Below, one piece after another: positions 28,199-37,516 of a stretch of 64,000 bases of DNA. The notes under the pieces are model-generated. The model had not been told where the DNA came from, searched no databases, and worked only from the letters and a program-made list of their open reading frames with translations. Both the position numbers and the translations under genes were made by a program. Source of the DNA: Plazaster borealis (lineage: Eukaryota; Echinodermata; Asteroidea; Forcipulatida; Labidiasteridae); the NCBI GenBank assembly GCA_021014325.1, contig CM037461.1:2071501-2135500 (forward strand). The letters are read 5' to 3'. Within the stretch, counting starts at the first letter, position 1, and the number at the start of each line of letters is the position of its first letter.

Positions 28199-29605
28199 CC
28201 TGCTGTGACCTACCTGTTCACAGCTCAAAGAGGTCACAAGAAACATTGAATATTCATTAACTTTCCAGGAATGAGAAGTTTCAAACTTTGATCTGAATTC
28301 AAACTTGTTCAAGTCTGCTTGGTAAACAAAATAAGGCTGTATTTTTTCTCCAATTTAAATAATTCAGACTCTTAGATCTACTTCCAGGGGTTATCAAAAG
28401 GTGGAAATTCCATCATTTCAAGGCAGATCTCCTTAGATCTGGATCCCAGTTTCAGATTTTTTTTGTCAGGTGACTCTCATCCATGACCTTCTTATTCTTC
28501 TGATTGGCCACCGGGAACGAACCCCTTTTAAAATCATAGCGCTGACTTGTATCTACAGTTCGCGATGTTAGAATCTAAACTGTTTATATTTTGCATTATA
28601 CTACAAACGAGTAACTTTTCTAAATGTGTTGGCTTGTGAAAATTGAATGTTTTAATCTTGATACCAAATATGGACTATGCATCTTCAATGTTTTGTGTGA
28701 GATTTTGTGCTTATTTCGATTGTGGCAATCAAAACAAGCAATGGTGATTTGGCTGTCAGATTTATAAAACCAACTATTCAGACTTTGCCCAGATTTGCAT
28801 TTTTACTTCCAAATATAACTATCTAAAAATCCACACAAAATATTTTAAAAAGCATATTTGGCAACAACACACAGACGGGACTTAATGTTTATAAAAATTA
28901 TATCACCACTGCAGTATTACATTTTTTCCGTAATCATTGTTAAATATGCATAAACTGTAATACACAATCTTATGATATTTGCATATATGAATATTTTATT
29001 AACGTCCAGTTGTTATAATAATATCGAAAGTACTATTGTGTCATAGATAATACGCAAGCGCAAGTAGTGACTCATGAATATTCATTATCGTACTGAAAGT
29101 CCTTGACGGTTTCTACAGCCCCAAAAATACACCTTTGATGTCCTAAAAAGTATAAACAGTTGGTGTGTGCGTTGTGAACGATGTTCAGAGTTTATTTTTT
29201 CAGTTGTTCATATTTAAAAAGTGTATATTTAGTGTGATTATTATTTGTGGATGTCCACCAATTTTGGTGCGTATCGTTAAGTGCGCACAAATACTGTTTT
29301 TGTTCTCATAATGTAGCTACTCTGCAAAAAATATTAAGTCGGTGATGACAAAATCACGTTTATATTAGATTTTTCATTTAATATTAGTGTTTGTAATTAT
29401 AAGATATTTCGTGTTTGCAGGGCTTACATTCAAAGGATAACCTAATCGGTTGCATCCCTCAAATCCGCCCATAAAGTGAAAAAATGTAAATAATATTGAA
29501 ATAAATGTACAAATAATAGTTATATGAGATTATTATTAGTTTATTATTTCATGGTTTTGTACCACAGAAATAGAGCCCAGTGAATTAATTTTTGTGAAGT
29601 TATGT
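28199..29605. other. AT-rich intergenic stretch
   Basis: No gene or repeat family recognised. TGAATATTCAT recurs at 28247-28257 and 29074-29084, as in the tandem units just upstream. An everted TGACCT/AGGTCA pair lies at 28206-28235. Confidence 0.4.
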
Positions 29606-29793
29606 GCCCAATTTCATAAAGCTATTTATGCTGACTACAGCAGAAATCTCATGCCACACCGGCACGTTCGCATACCTTTTGCCAAAAGTTTTGGTGTGCT
29701 TACGGTTAGCATTGTGTATGAAATAGAAACTGTGCTTAGGGTAGCTCCGTAAGCAGAAAACTTCTGCTTACAGTCTTATATGAAATTGGCCCG
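29606..29793. repeat. Palindromic GCCCAATTTCATAG-type element, diverged
   Basis: Left GTGCCCAATTTCATAAAGC, right TATATGAAATTGGCCC. Confidence 0.6.
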
Positions 29794-29923
29794 TGCGTAT
29801 CTGCGTGGAGGCTGTGCGATGCCATTTAAGCTGTTTGGTAAATTCTTAGGTTAACAATTGCGATAGTGGTGATGTTGATTTATCCACAGCTGACATAGAG
29901 GGCGCGCACAGCAGACACATATC

Positions 29924-30131
29924 ATAGCTGTGTATTGCGAGAGTTGCGACATGGAGGGACCAGTTTTCTTTGGTCACGTGGTTGCTTGACGCCATTTTTG
30001 GTCCAAATGCAGCACAACCCATTGTTGTGCAGTCTAGTCTGGCACCATTTTGTGAGCACATGCGTTTTTTGATTTCATACCGAACATGGCTTCTAATCGG
30101 AAGTTGTCGCATCTCCCTCAAAACACAGCTC
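29924..30131. mobile_element. CAGAGC MITE, copy 2
   Basis: Left TAGCTGTGTATTGCGAGAG, right inverse CTCCCTCAAAACACAGCT. Core as in 26371-26570. Confidence 0.7.
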
Positions 30132-31210
30132 TTGCACAGATGACATTTTGAGCTCGGATTGTTCCTTTTTCCATTTCTGTTTGGTACACACATCCAACAT
30201 TTTGTGTAAAGTTCATGTTTGTATTAAAGCTCACCGGATCTACGTTGTGCATATTTAATTTGGCGACATTTGTTTGTGTTAAGTCAAAAATCCATGTACT
30301 GTTTTCATTCTTTACATATTGGAATAATAAAAACCACCACAAAACGAGAAAAGAAACAATTGCATGCTTCCTCGTTATACATTTTCTTTTCCTTTTTATG
30401 GTTTTCCTGAATATTTAAATGTTTATTTTATTGCATTTATTGTAGTACTTTCTTATCTCTTATTAAATGATGATGCCTGCAGGTTGCTCGCTACGTGTCA
30501 CAGGGCCACATAAAAAAAATGGTGATCGTCCCCGCCCGACCCTACGAAACCCCCTACCCCATTTTTTTTTTTTTTTTTTTTTTAACGGTCTTTTCCATGA
30601 TCTTTTCAGTTAAAGTTGACTCCCAGATTTTTCTGCTGATATTTTTTCAAAATCTATAGGTTAGAAAAGTTGTTTGAAGAAAGGTTATTCATGTTGGCAA
30701 AAACAAGAATTATTCTTCAAATATTTACTTAGGCTACACTGCGTTTTAGTTTTTTGAAAATGTTTACAGAAAATGTCATCTAGGAGTTAAATGGGTTTAA
30801 CAAGACAATTAATAACATCAAAAATCACACAAACACTCTGTTTTTAGTGATCGTGATGATTTTTTAAATTCTTTATTTCATATTTTGCCAAGTCCAAAAA
30901 ACAAACAAACAAACAAACAAACAAACACCCCCCCCCCCCAAAAAAAAAGGATGATCAAAAAAATATATATTTTATGTGGCTTAACGCCCATAGCTTATTC
31001 CGAAGGTCGGATTCGAAACTCGGCTGCACAAGCTAATTTAGATATTGCATGCTGGTGCTCAATCGTTGGTGCTCAATTGAGTGGTTTTGCTGCTGAAACA
31101 AACAATGTCGTTAAACAAGTAGAGTGATTGTTTTTGGTATTACCAGTACCTCTTCAGAACCAACTTAAATAATTAATGAACATATTTTTGAAGTGCTGGT
31201 ACCCCAACCC
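30132..31210. other. Intergenic, low-complexity patches
   Basis: Poly-T at 30560-30582, (AAAC)n at 30900-30926 followed by a C-tract. No gene recognised. Confidence 0.5.
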
Positions 31211-31290
31211 AGATCCGTGTATTGAGATAGATGCGACATGAAGGGACCAGTTTCTTTGGTCACGTGGTTGCTGGACGCCATACGGTCCAA
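31211..31290. repeat. CAGAGC MITE fragment, copy 3
   Basis: Left half only: ATCCGTGTATTGAGATAG, GGGACCAGTTTCTTTGGTCA. Confidence 0.6.
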
Positions 31291-31492
31291 ATGTAGTATA
31301 TATACATAGAGCAAGGACTGGTCTATGATATATAAACTGCGCCAATAAAGTATCTAAACACTTACAAATGGTCAGATTTATCGGAACCTGAAATAGTATG
31401 CAAAAAAATAATTAAATAATTCGATTCACAGTTATCTTCTGCGGATTTTGACACCTATTTTGTTGCGCTGCGATGTTGTTTGGCGAATTTAT

Positions 31493-31677
31493 GGGCACTT
31501 GAGTGGCTTAAGGTCGAATTTCAAAAGTTGCAAAAGCCCCTATTCACCCAAATTCCGGCAGAGGGAATAAAAGGCGGGCAAAAATAATGCTGATCTTATT
31601 CGTCACAGTACAACGCTCTTGCTTGAATAGGGGCTTTTGCAACTTTTGAAATTCGACTTTAAGCCACTCAAGTACCC
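31493..31677. mobile_element. 185-bp MITE with 50-bp inverted repeats
   Basis: Ends GGGCACTTGAGTGGCTTAAG and inverse of GGGTACTTGAGTGGCTTAAA, flanked by AT on both sides. GGG termini and an AT dinucleotide duplication resemble ISL2EU/PIF-type elements (inference). Confidence 0.75.
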
Positions 31678-31691
31678 ATATATATATAAAT

Positions 31692-31932
31692 AAGGTGATC
31701 CCCGGCTGCCGCTTCCCATGTTGTATCGTATGGGTGTGATCCCTGGCTACACGGCAGTTTGCGGTTTAATGGCTTTCTGACTGGCACCCCCCGAACAAAG
31801 ATATTGACAAAATAGGGAGACCGCCAACATAGGGCTAGATAGCTCAGTTGGTAGAGCGCCGGCACGTTAAACCGGAGGTCGTTGGTTCAAATCCCACTCT
31901 AGTCAATTTTTCTTTGTTCAACCCAAAATCAT
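31692..31932 (+). mobile_element. tRNA-Asn-type SINE, long form
   Basis: tRNA-like unit at about 31833-31905 (A box TAGCTCAGTTGG, GTT anticodon region with one extra loop base, B box GGTTCAAATCC), preceded by about 140 bp of leader. Ends in (AT)n. About 98 percent identical to 33707-33946 by eye. Confidence 0.8.
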
Positions 31933-32519
31933 TATATATATATATATATATAATGAGTAGGGTAGATGGCCTTAGATTTCGATCCAGACCGGACCTTCTT
32001 CAGAGGCATAAAACAAGTACAAACAAAATCATATCCATTTATAGAAAAAGAGAGGGGAAAGGGATTAAGGGAAGGATCCAGAAAGAAGCGGGAAAATTAT
32101 AGCCAATCAAAGTTTCTATTTCAGAAACAATTGGTGGCTATGAACCAATAGGAGTAAAGTGGTGAGGACAAAGGATGTATAATATGAAAGGATGGATTAC
32201 TGGACCATAAAAGTGGTAAATGCATTGTTCGATAACAATGCAGGGAAACATGAGAGGGTAGGATTGGAGAGCAAGTTGTATCATGATGCAACTAACAAAG
32301 GTCAATTAAAGAATAGCAAGATCAAAGGTGGGATGAAGGTATTAAAAATAGGTGTGAGGGACCTGTGGCAAAAAGGGTTACTACAAGAGATATTTATAGT
32401 AAGAAATTTATAAAAAACAACTTATTGACAGAAAAAAATGTGTTTATTTACACTTTATTTACAGAATATATACAACACATGAATTATTAGGCAGGAGTGA
32501 AGTGGAGGGTAATGGGAGG
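31933..32519 (-). repeat. 3' flank of a Penelope-like element
   Basis: On the minus strand this follows the GIY-YIG stop codon and ends at the (AT)n tract near 31952. It contains CTGAAGAAGGTCCGGTCTGG then ATCGAAAT (31976-32003), which fits the CUGANGA...GAAA core of a hammerhead with a 5-bp stem II. Stems I and III were not resolved. Confidence 0.5.
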
Positions 32520-33455
32520 TTATTTAACACCAGTGTTTATGTTTAGTCCAAAGGGTTGGACTGTCTTGAGTTGGTGAATCCAGTGTGATTCTCTATGCTT
32601 GCGGTGTGTGTCATCACCATTGCAAGCTTCAATCACCAGAAGTTCAACATCCTTGACACTATGATTGGGGCTGTTGAAGTGGATAGAGACTGGGTACGGT
32701 TTCTTGGTCTTTATGGAAGAGACATGATTCGTAAAGCGAAGACTGAGTTTGGTCTTAGTCTCTCCCACATATTGTAGCCCACATCTCTTACATGATATGA
32801 CATAGACTACATTAGGTGTGCTACATTGGGAGTCGGTCTTGATGTTGTATGAAGAGCCAGTGATATGACTCTTTACCTTAAGTGAGGGCTTGATGTACAG
32901 ACACGTTCTACATTTGGAACGGGTACATTTGTGACAGCCCAGTATTTCTGTTGAGGGTTCTGTTCGGACTGTACCTGGGGAAGTTTGGCCCTGACTAGGA
33001 TGTCACCCAGGTTCTTAGGACGGCGGAATGCAACCATGGGGACCTCAGGGATTGCTGAGTGTAACCTGTTGGAGGAGTGAAGGATGGTCATGTTATTATT
33101 GAGGATTGAGGAAAGTTTAGGTAGTTCGGGGTGGAAGGTGGTGACCAAGGCGACTCTATTGGTAGGAGCTTTTTTAGTTCCCGTGTTAGTCAACAGAGTA
33201 TGACGAGGTACGTTGAGAGCCCTGTTGATTGCAAGTTGGACCCTGCGTTCGCTGTGGCCCCTAGATACAAGGTGTTTCCTTAGCTCTGATGAGCGCCTCT
33301 TGTACAGGGTATCTGTAGAACAGATACGTCTGATACGTAAGGCCTGACTGTAAGCAATTGCCTTCTTACAGTGACTAGGGTGGCAACTATTGGAGAGAAG
33401 GTACTGGTGGGTGTCGGTGGGTTTACTGTAGACATCCGTGACAATGCCATATATA
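32520..33455 (-). pseudogene. Penelope-like retroelement, 3' part with GIY-YIG endonuclease
   Basis: Penelope-like elements encode a reverse transcriptase with a C-terminal GIY-YIG nuclease. The minus strand reads, in order: DVYSKPTDTHQYLLSNSCHP (RT palm/thumb end), IRRICSTDTLYKRRSSELRK, VTTFHPELPKLSSILNNN, VAFRRPKNLGDILVRAKL, a Cys-rich linker of the form C-x2-C-x4-C-x2-C, then VVYVISCKRCGLQYVGETKT (the GIY..YIG core), HWIHQLKTVQPFGLN and a stop at 32520-32522. A frameshift lies near 32935, between the conserved FRRPKN block and the Cys linker. The RT core and everything 5' of it are missing; the copy starts at an (AT)n tract. Dead copy. Confidence 0.88.
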
Positions 33456-33463
33456 TATGTATG

Positions 33464-33640
33464 CCAGGCACGTTAAACCGGAGGTCGTTGGTTCAAATCC
33501 CACTCTAGTCAATTTTTCTTTGTTCAACCCAAAATCATATATATGCCATATATATATATGATTTTGGGTTGAACAAAGAAAAATTGACTAGAGTGGGATT
33601 TGAACCAACGACCTCCGGTTTAACGTGCCGGCGCTCTATA
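33464..33640. repeat. Two tRNA-Asn-type SINE fragments, head to head
   Basis: A plus-strand 3' fragment (33464-33538) and a minus-strand fragment (33557-33640) form a palindrome around an (AT)n core. Confidence 0.75.
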
Positions 33641-33706
33641 TATATATATATATATTTGTTCAACCCAAAATCATTATATATATATATAAAAAAGTCGCAT
33701 CCCCTT
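33640..33706. repeat. (AT)n microsatellite with SINE tail piece
   Basis: AT runs at 33638-33655 and 33674-33688, with TTGTTCAACCCAAAATCAT between. Confidence 0.8.
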
Positions 33707-33946
33707 AAGGTGATCCCCGGCTGCCGCTTCCCAGGTTGTATCGTATGGGTGTGATCCCTGGCTACACGGCAGTTTGCGGTTGAATGGCTTTCTGACTGGC
33801 ACCCCCCGAACAAAGATATTGACAAAATAGGGAGACCGCCAACATAGGGCTAGATAGCTCAGTTGGTGTAGCGCCGGCACGTTAAACCGGAGGTCGTTGG
33901 TTCAAATCCCACTCTAGTCAATTGTTCTTTGTTCAACCCAAAATCA
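33707..33946 (+). mobile_element. tRNA-Asn-type SINE, long form, second copy
   Basis: Direct repeat of 31692-31932 differing at only a few positions, one of them a small insertion in the A box region (TTGGTGTAGCG). Followed by (AT)n. Confidence 0.8.
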
Positions 33947-33959
33947 TATATATATATAT

Positions 33960-34380
33960 ATTTATAAATGTCCCCCATACTTTAACGCACGCTTTTCCCT
34001 TTTGCACAATCCTGTAAAGCATCATGTCCTTAGACTCCGAGAACACAATAAAACACAATATGAGGGGGGGGGGACGCGCCATGAAACAAATCGAGCACCT
34101 AATGAAATCGATTATAATGCCATGGTGCCCCCCTATTGTGTCTTCATTGTGTGCTTGGAATCTCAGGAACGTTTCAAGAATTTTAAAATGTTCGAAATTG
34201 GTCTCAATTTGCATTGCCTTGTACACAGCGCTTTGCGGGCCATTTTATTTTGTTATTATTAGTTTTTGTCACGAAGTAACGTAGGAATTAATTACCCATT
34301 TGAATAGTTGCGAGAATGCAAACATATTGACAGTTCTGTACGAATGAAAGAATTCAGCTTTATGTTTGCCTTTAAAAAAT
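33960..34380. other. No recognisable feature
   Basis: Unassigned, with a short G-tract near 34063. Confidence 0.4.
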
Positions 34381-34387
34381 ATAGTTA

Positions 34388-34482
34388 ATGGCCAGACGTT
34401 TCGACCCTTCCTATTAGTCTTTCTCAAAGGCCTTCGAGAAAGACTCTGCTAGGGTCGAAACGTCAGGCCATTAACAATGTTT
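34388..34482. repeat. Inverted repeat with GGGTCGAAACG core
   Basis: TTAATGGCC..GACGTTTCGACCCT at the left and AGGGTCGAAACGTC..GGCCATTAA at the right. Related fragments at 20410 and 35031. Such motifs occur at ends of retroelements that carry ribozyme-like folds (inference). Confidence 0.6.
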
Positions 34483-34563
34483 TTGAATTTATACCGTAGG
34501 TCCTTTTAGTTGGTAAACAGTTTGCCACAGCTAATCACATTTTCTCATAAACAATTATATGTA

Positions 34564-34830
34564 TCAGGTTGGCTCAGTGGGTTTTTTCCCTGCTTTTCAC
34601 CTCTGTGGACCCCGGTTCGAATCCCACCTCAGACCGGATCCTTGCATGTGGATTGGGTTTTCAGTCCCTACCTGATTGCGTGGGTTTTCCCCCATTGGGG
34701 TTTTCATCCCACATCTAAAACTGAGCATTTCTTCTCTTTTCCTATTCATCCTGTAATTGGCGCTAAATGTGCTGTTGGATGTGTAATCAAATAAATAAAT
34801 CAATCAATCAATCAATCAATCAAATAAATG
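34564..34830 (+). mobile_element. SINE family 3
   Basis: A box TTGGCTCAGTGGG, B box GGTTCGAATCCC, body TGGATTGGGTTTTC, tail of AAATAAATCAATCAATCA type. Same family as 5800-6085 and 41094-41312. Confidence 0.8.
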
Positions 34831-36098
34831 TATAAAATAGTAAGCAGACTCTGAAACTGCAGCTTGAAAAATAGCACAACTTTAATCGCGATTCTCTCCA
34901 AAAAAAATGTTTTTACTTGTAGAACACGATCAGTAACGATTTGAGAGCCTTTAGAATACCACTTTATATTATGAAACAAATAATAATAATTAAGGTGTTT
35001 TTTTTTTAATGAAATGACGGGTGCTATCAGGTCGAAACGTCAGGCCATTAAGTTTGAATTTATACCATAGGTCCTTTTAGTTAACAGCTAATTATATTTT
35101 CTCATAAAATTTTTTTTGAGAGCCTTTAGAATACCAGTTTATATAATGAAACAATTAATAATAATAATTGATTTTTTAATGAACTGACGGGCGCTTGAAT
35201 GGTCATAAAACCCAAGTGTTTTTATGGCTCGTCATTAAAACCTCGTTCAATTAATTGAATGGCTGTAAAAGTTTTGCTGTCCATTGAAACAATGTAAGAG
35301 CAAAAAAAAGTGATAAAAATGATTAGACACAAATGTATGCATTCATGTTGACTTCAAGATTATTGTACACAATGTACTTTTTTGGAGTATTCAATAGGGT
35401 TTAATTACAGTTGGATTCTCAGAAATAGTATTGGTTTTGATCAGAATCAAACCAATTTGTTTTATATCTTTTTCGGATTGTATTTTCTCAGTTATCAAAA
35501 GACATACAAATTACTGAAGCAGGTAGACGAAAATGGAAAATTCCATTTTGTATTTTTGTGTTTTGAAAATAAAATGAGAGAGATCCCCCCTTTGACATAT
35601 GGTTTTTTCTAATAGGGAAACCAAATAAAACTTCAAGAGTTGTGGTTCTTCATTTTTGCTGTTTAATCTTGAGAAAATAGAATTAGCTGTTGCAAAATGC
35701 TTACAAACCAAAAGGGCATTAGTACAAATGCAAACAATTAAAATAACTTTTAAAAAAATTGCACTGTGAGAGGGTATTGAATGCAATGGCAATTTACATC
35801 ATTTTACCGTGAGGTTAGAGACTTGTACCTTTTTCGACTCGTTTCCTCGTATGCGATACGCGTTGGGCTTAAACAGTCTACACAGTAAATACGAAAAATG
35901 TCCAGACGATCTCCGGCCACAATGTAGTTTACGTTTTATACTTTTTCTTGGAAATTGACCATATTATTTTTGACCGCACGAGGGCGCTTTCATCGGGGAA
36001 TGTCTTGCATCACAATAACAGTATCATCTTATTTTAAATGCCTGTATGTAGTTTTCTTGCATCAATGAAGAAGTACATAAACATAAAAATAACAACAA
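34831..36098. other. Intergenic, AT-rich
   Basis: Two similar segments (34890-35010, 35095-35190) share GAGAGCCTTTAGAATACCA, a small duplication. The 35031 region repeats the GTCGAAACGTCAGGCCATTA motif. No gene recognised. Confidence 0.4.
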
Positions 36099-36558
36099 AT
36101 GAAAACAACTCGTTTGTTTACTTGTTTTTCATCACGAGAAATTGGTCCACAAACGCCCCCACGCGGTCAAAAGTACGGCAAATTGATTACCTTCCGAGCA
36201 GCCACTGGGCGCAGCTGGGAGGACCAGCTTCATACCTTTTTAACCCTGCGTGACATCATCAAAAACAAATCACACGGTGAGGCCATCGGTCAGTAGGCTA
36301 CAGTCCGTTTGTATTTTGCGTGTAATTAATTTTTGTGTAGAACCCAATCAATTTCAAATGGCCCAAACCATTAGATATGGACCCTACTCAATTCATCCAA
36401 ATAAACAACCAGGTCACTGCTTACAGCCATTGTACAAGTATACAGAAAAAAACATCTGGAAACCATATGGTTCATTTCACCCAGTAGTGGCTATTGACAC
36501 CAAGGTCAAGCAACTGCTGTGCAATTACTATGGGAATTCCGGGAGAGCAGGTCATTGA
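36099..36558 (+). CDS. Possible two-exon gene for an unrecognised small protein (about 131 aa)
   Basis: Exon 1 36099-36276 (ATG in AACAAATGA), donor CACG|GTGAGG. Intron of 64 bp with a T-rich acceptor ttttgtgtag. Exon 2 36341-36558, stop TGA. The phases fit: exon 1 ends with one base and exon 2 starts with two, giving Glu. Exon 1 contains RGQKYGKLITFRAATGRSWE and LHTFLTLRDIIKNKSH; exon 2 contains MAQTIRYGPYSIHPNKQPGH and YTEKNIWKPYGSFHPVV. Basic, rich in Tyr, Pro, Lys and Trp, no signal peptide or membrane segment. I do not recognise the family; small ciliary microtubule-inner proteins have a similar look, but that is only a resemblance. ATTAAA at 36651-36656 could serve as poly(A) signal. 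It could still be a chance pair of frames. Confidence 0.45.
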
Positions 36559-37210
36559 TGGAATTTGTTGTGTGAAAAAGACCCCGGATGGTGACAACAC
36601 ATTACCATGCCATTTGGCTATGTGTAGATGGGGAATGCTGAATTTGTTAGATTAAAACAAATTAAAATGGCGGAGTACTGATTATTTAATTAAAACCGGA
36701 CAGTGGACTGCAGTCCGATGGCATCATCGAGTGTTTTAATAACTACACAATGTGTGAATCAATTCCGCAATTTCTTTTTTGAACTACCCCCTTCTTTCAT
36801 ATACTGTAGTGATTTCTGGGTGAGTAAACTCAGAGGTTGACAAATAGTGTGGGAAAGCTGGGTCCAATTATAACGTGTACACAAAAATCCTACTGTGTGC
36901 ACAAAAACTTAATCCTTTCGAAATGCACTATGTTTTGAAAATAAGTGGTGAACTAATGTGTAAATTTCCAGAATGCTTCAATCTTTAGTGTGTTGGTCCA
37001 GGGAACATCTATTCATCTGTTCAGACCATTTGAACAAGAATTGTGCCCCCAAACACAGTTATTTACCAGTGCCTCTCGTGCGCGCCCAGGGGATCCAGCA
37101 TGTAAAAAAAATTCCCGTGGCAGCTTGGAGGGTTAACTATACGTGACTTCGAACAAATACATACAATTATCACATTCCTTGTGTTATGTCACGCCCTGAC
37201 AGGCGCTATG
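36559..37210. other. Intergenic
   Basis: ATTAAA at 36651; otherwise nothing recognised. Confidence 0.4.
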
Positions 37211-37214
37211 TTCG

Positions 37215-37220
37215 TTTATT
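37215..37220 (-). terminator. Poly(A) signal of the decapeptide-repeat gene
   Basis: AATAAA on the minus strand about 300 nt after the stop at 37517. It overlaps the stop of a hydrophobic 88-codon frame (37216-37482) that lies within the presumed 3'UTR and starts with TTG, not ATG. Confidence 0.55.
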
Positions 37221-37516
37221 TTCTCAGAAGCAGTTCATGAAGTCTTGTAGAAAAACTTCCCGGAACAAATTGATACCGTCTGAACACGAAACAAATTATA
37301 TCAACAAGTTTTGTAACATATTCCTTCTTGTCTTGTTTGTGGAGCAGTTTTCTCTGTAAAAACATCCCAAGAACTAAGATACCAAGATACGTAATAATTA
37401 TTGAGATAAAAGATAAAATAAATAAGCGAATACATTTTATCAATAAAACCAGGATGAAATTATTATAGGTAGCTGCAACCAAACTAATTTGAGGCAGTTC
37501 TTCATAAACTCATGAA

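Noticed and set aside
31833..31905. Functional tRNA-Asn gene
   Set aside because: It has an extra base in the anticodon loop, acceptor-stem mismatches and several SINE copies nearby.
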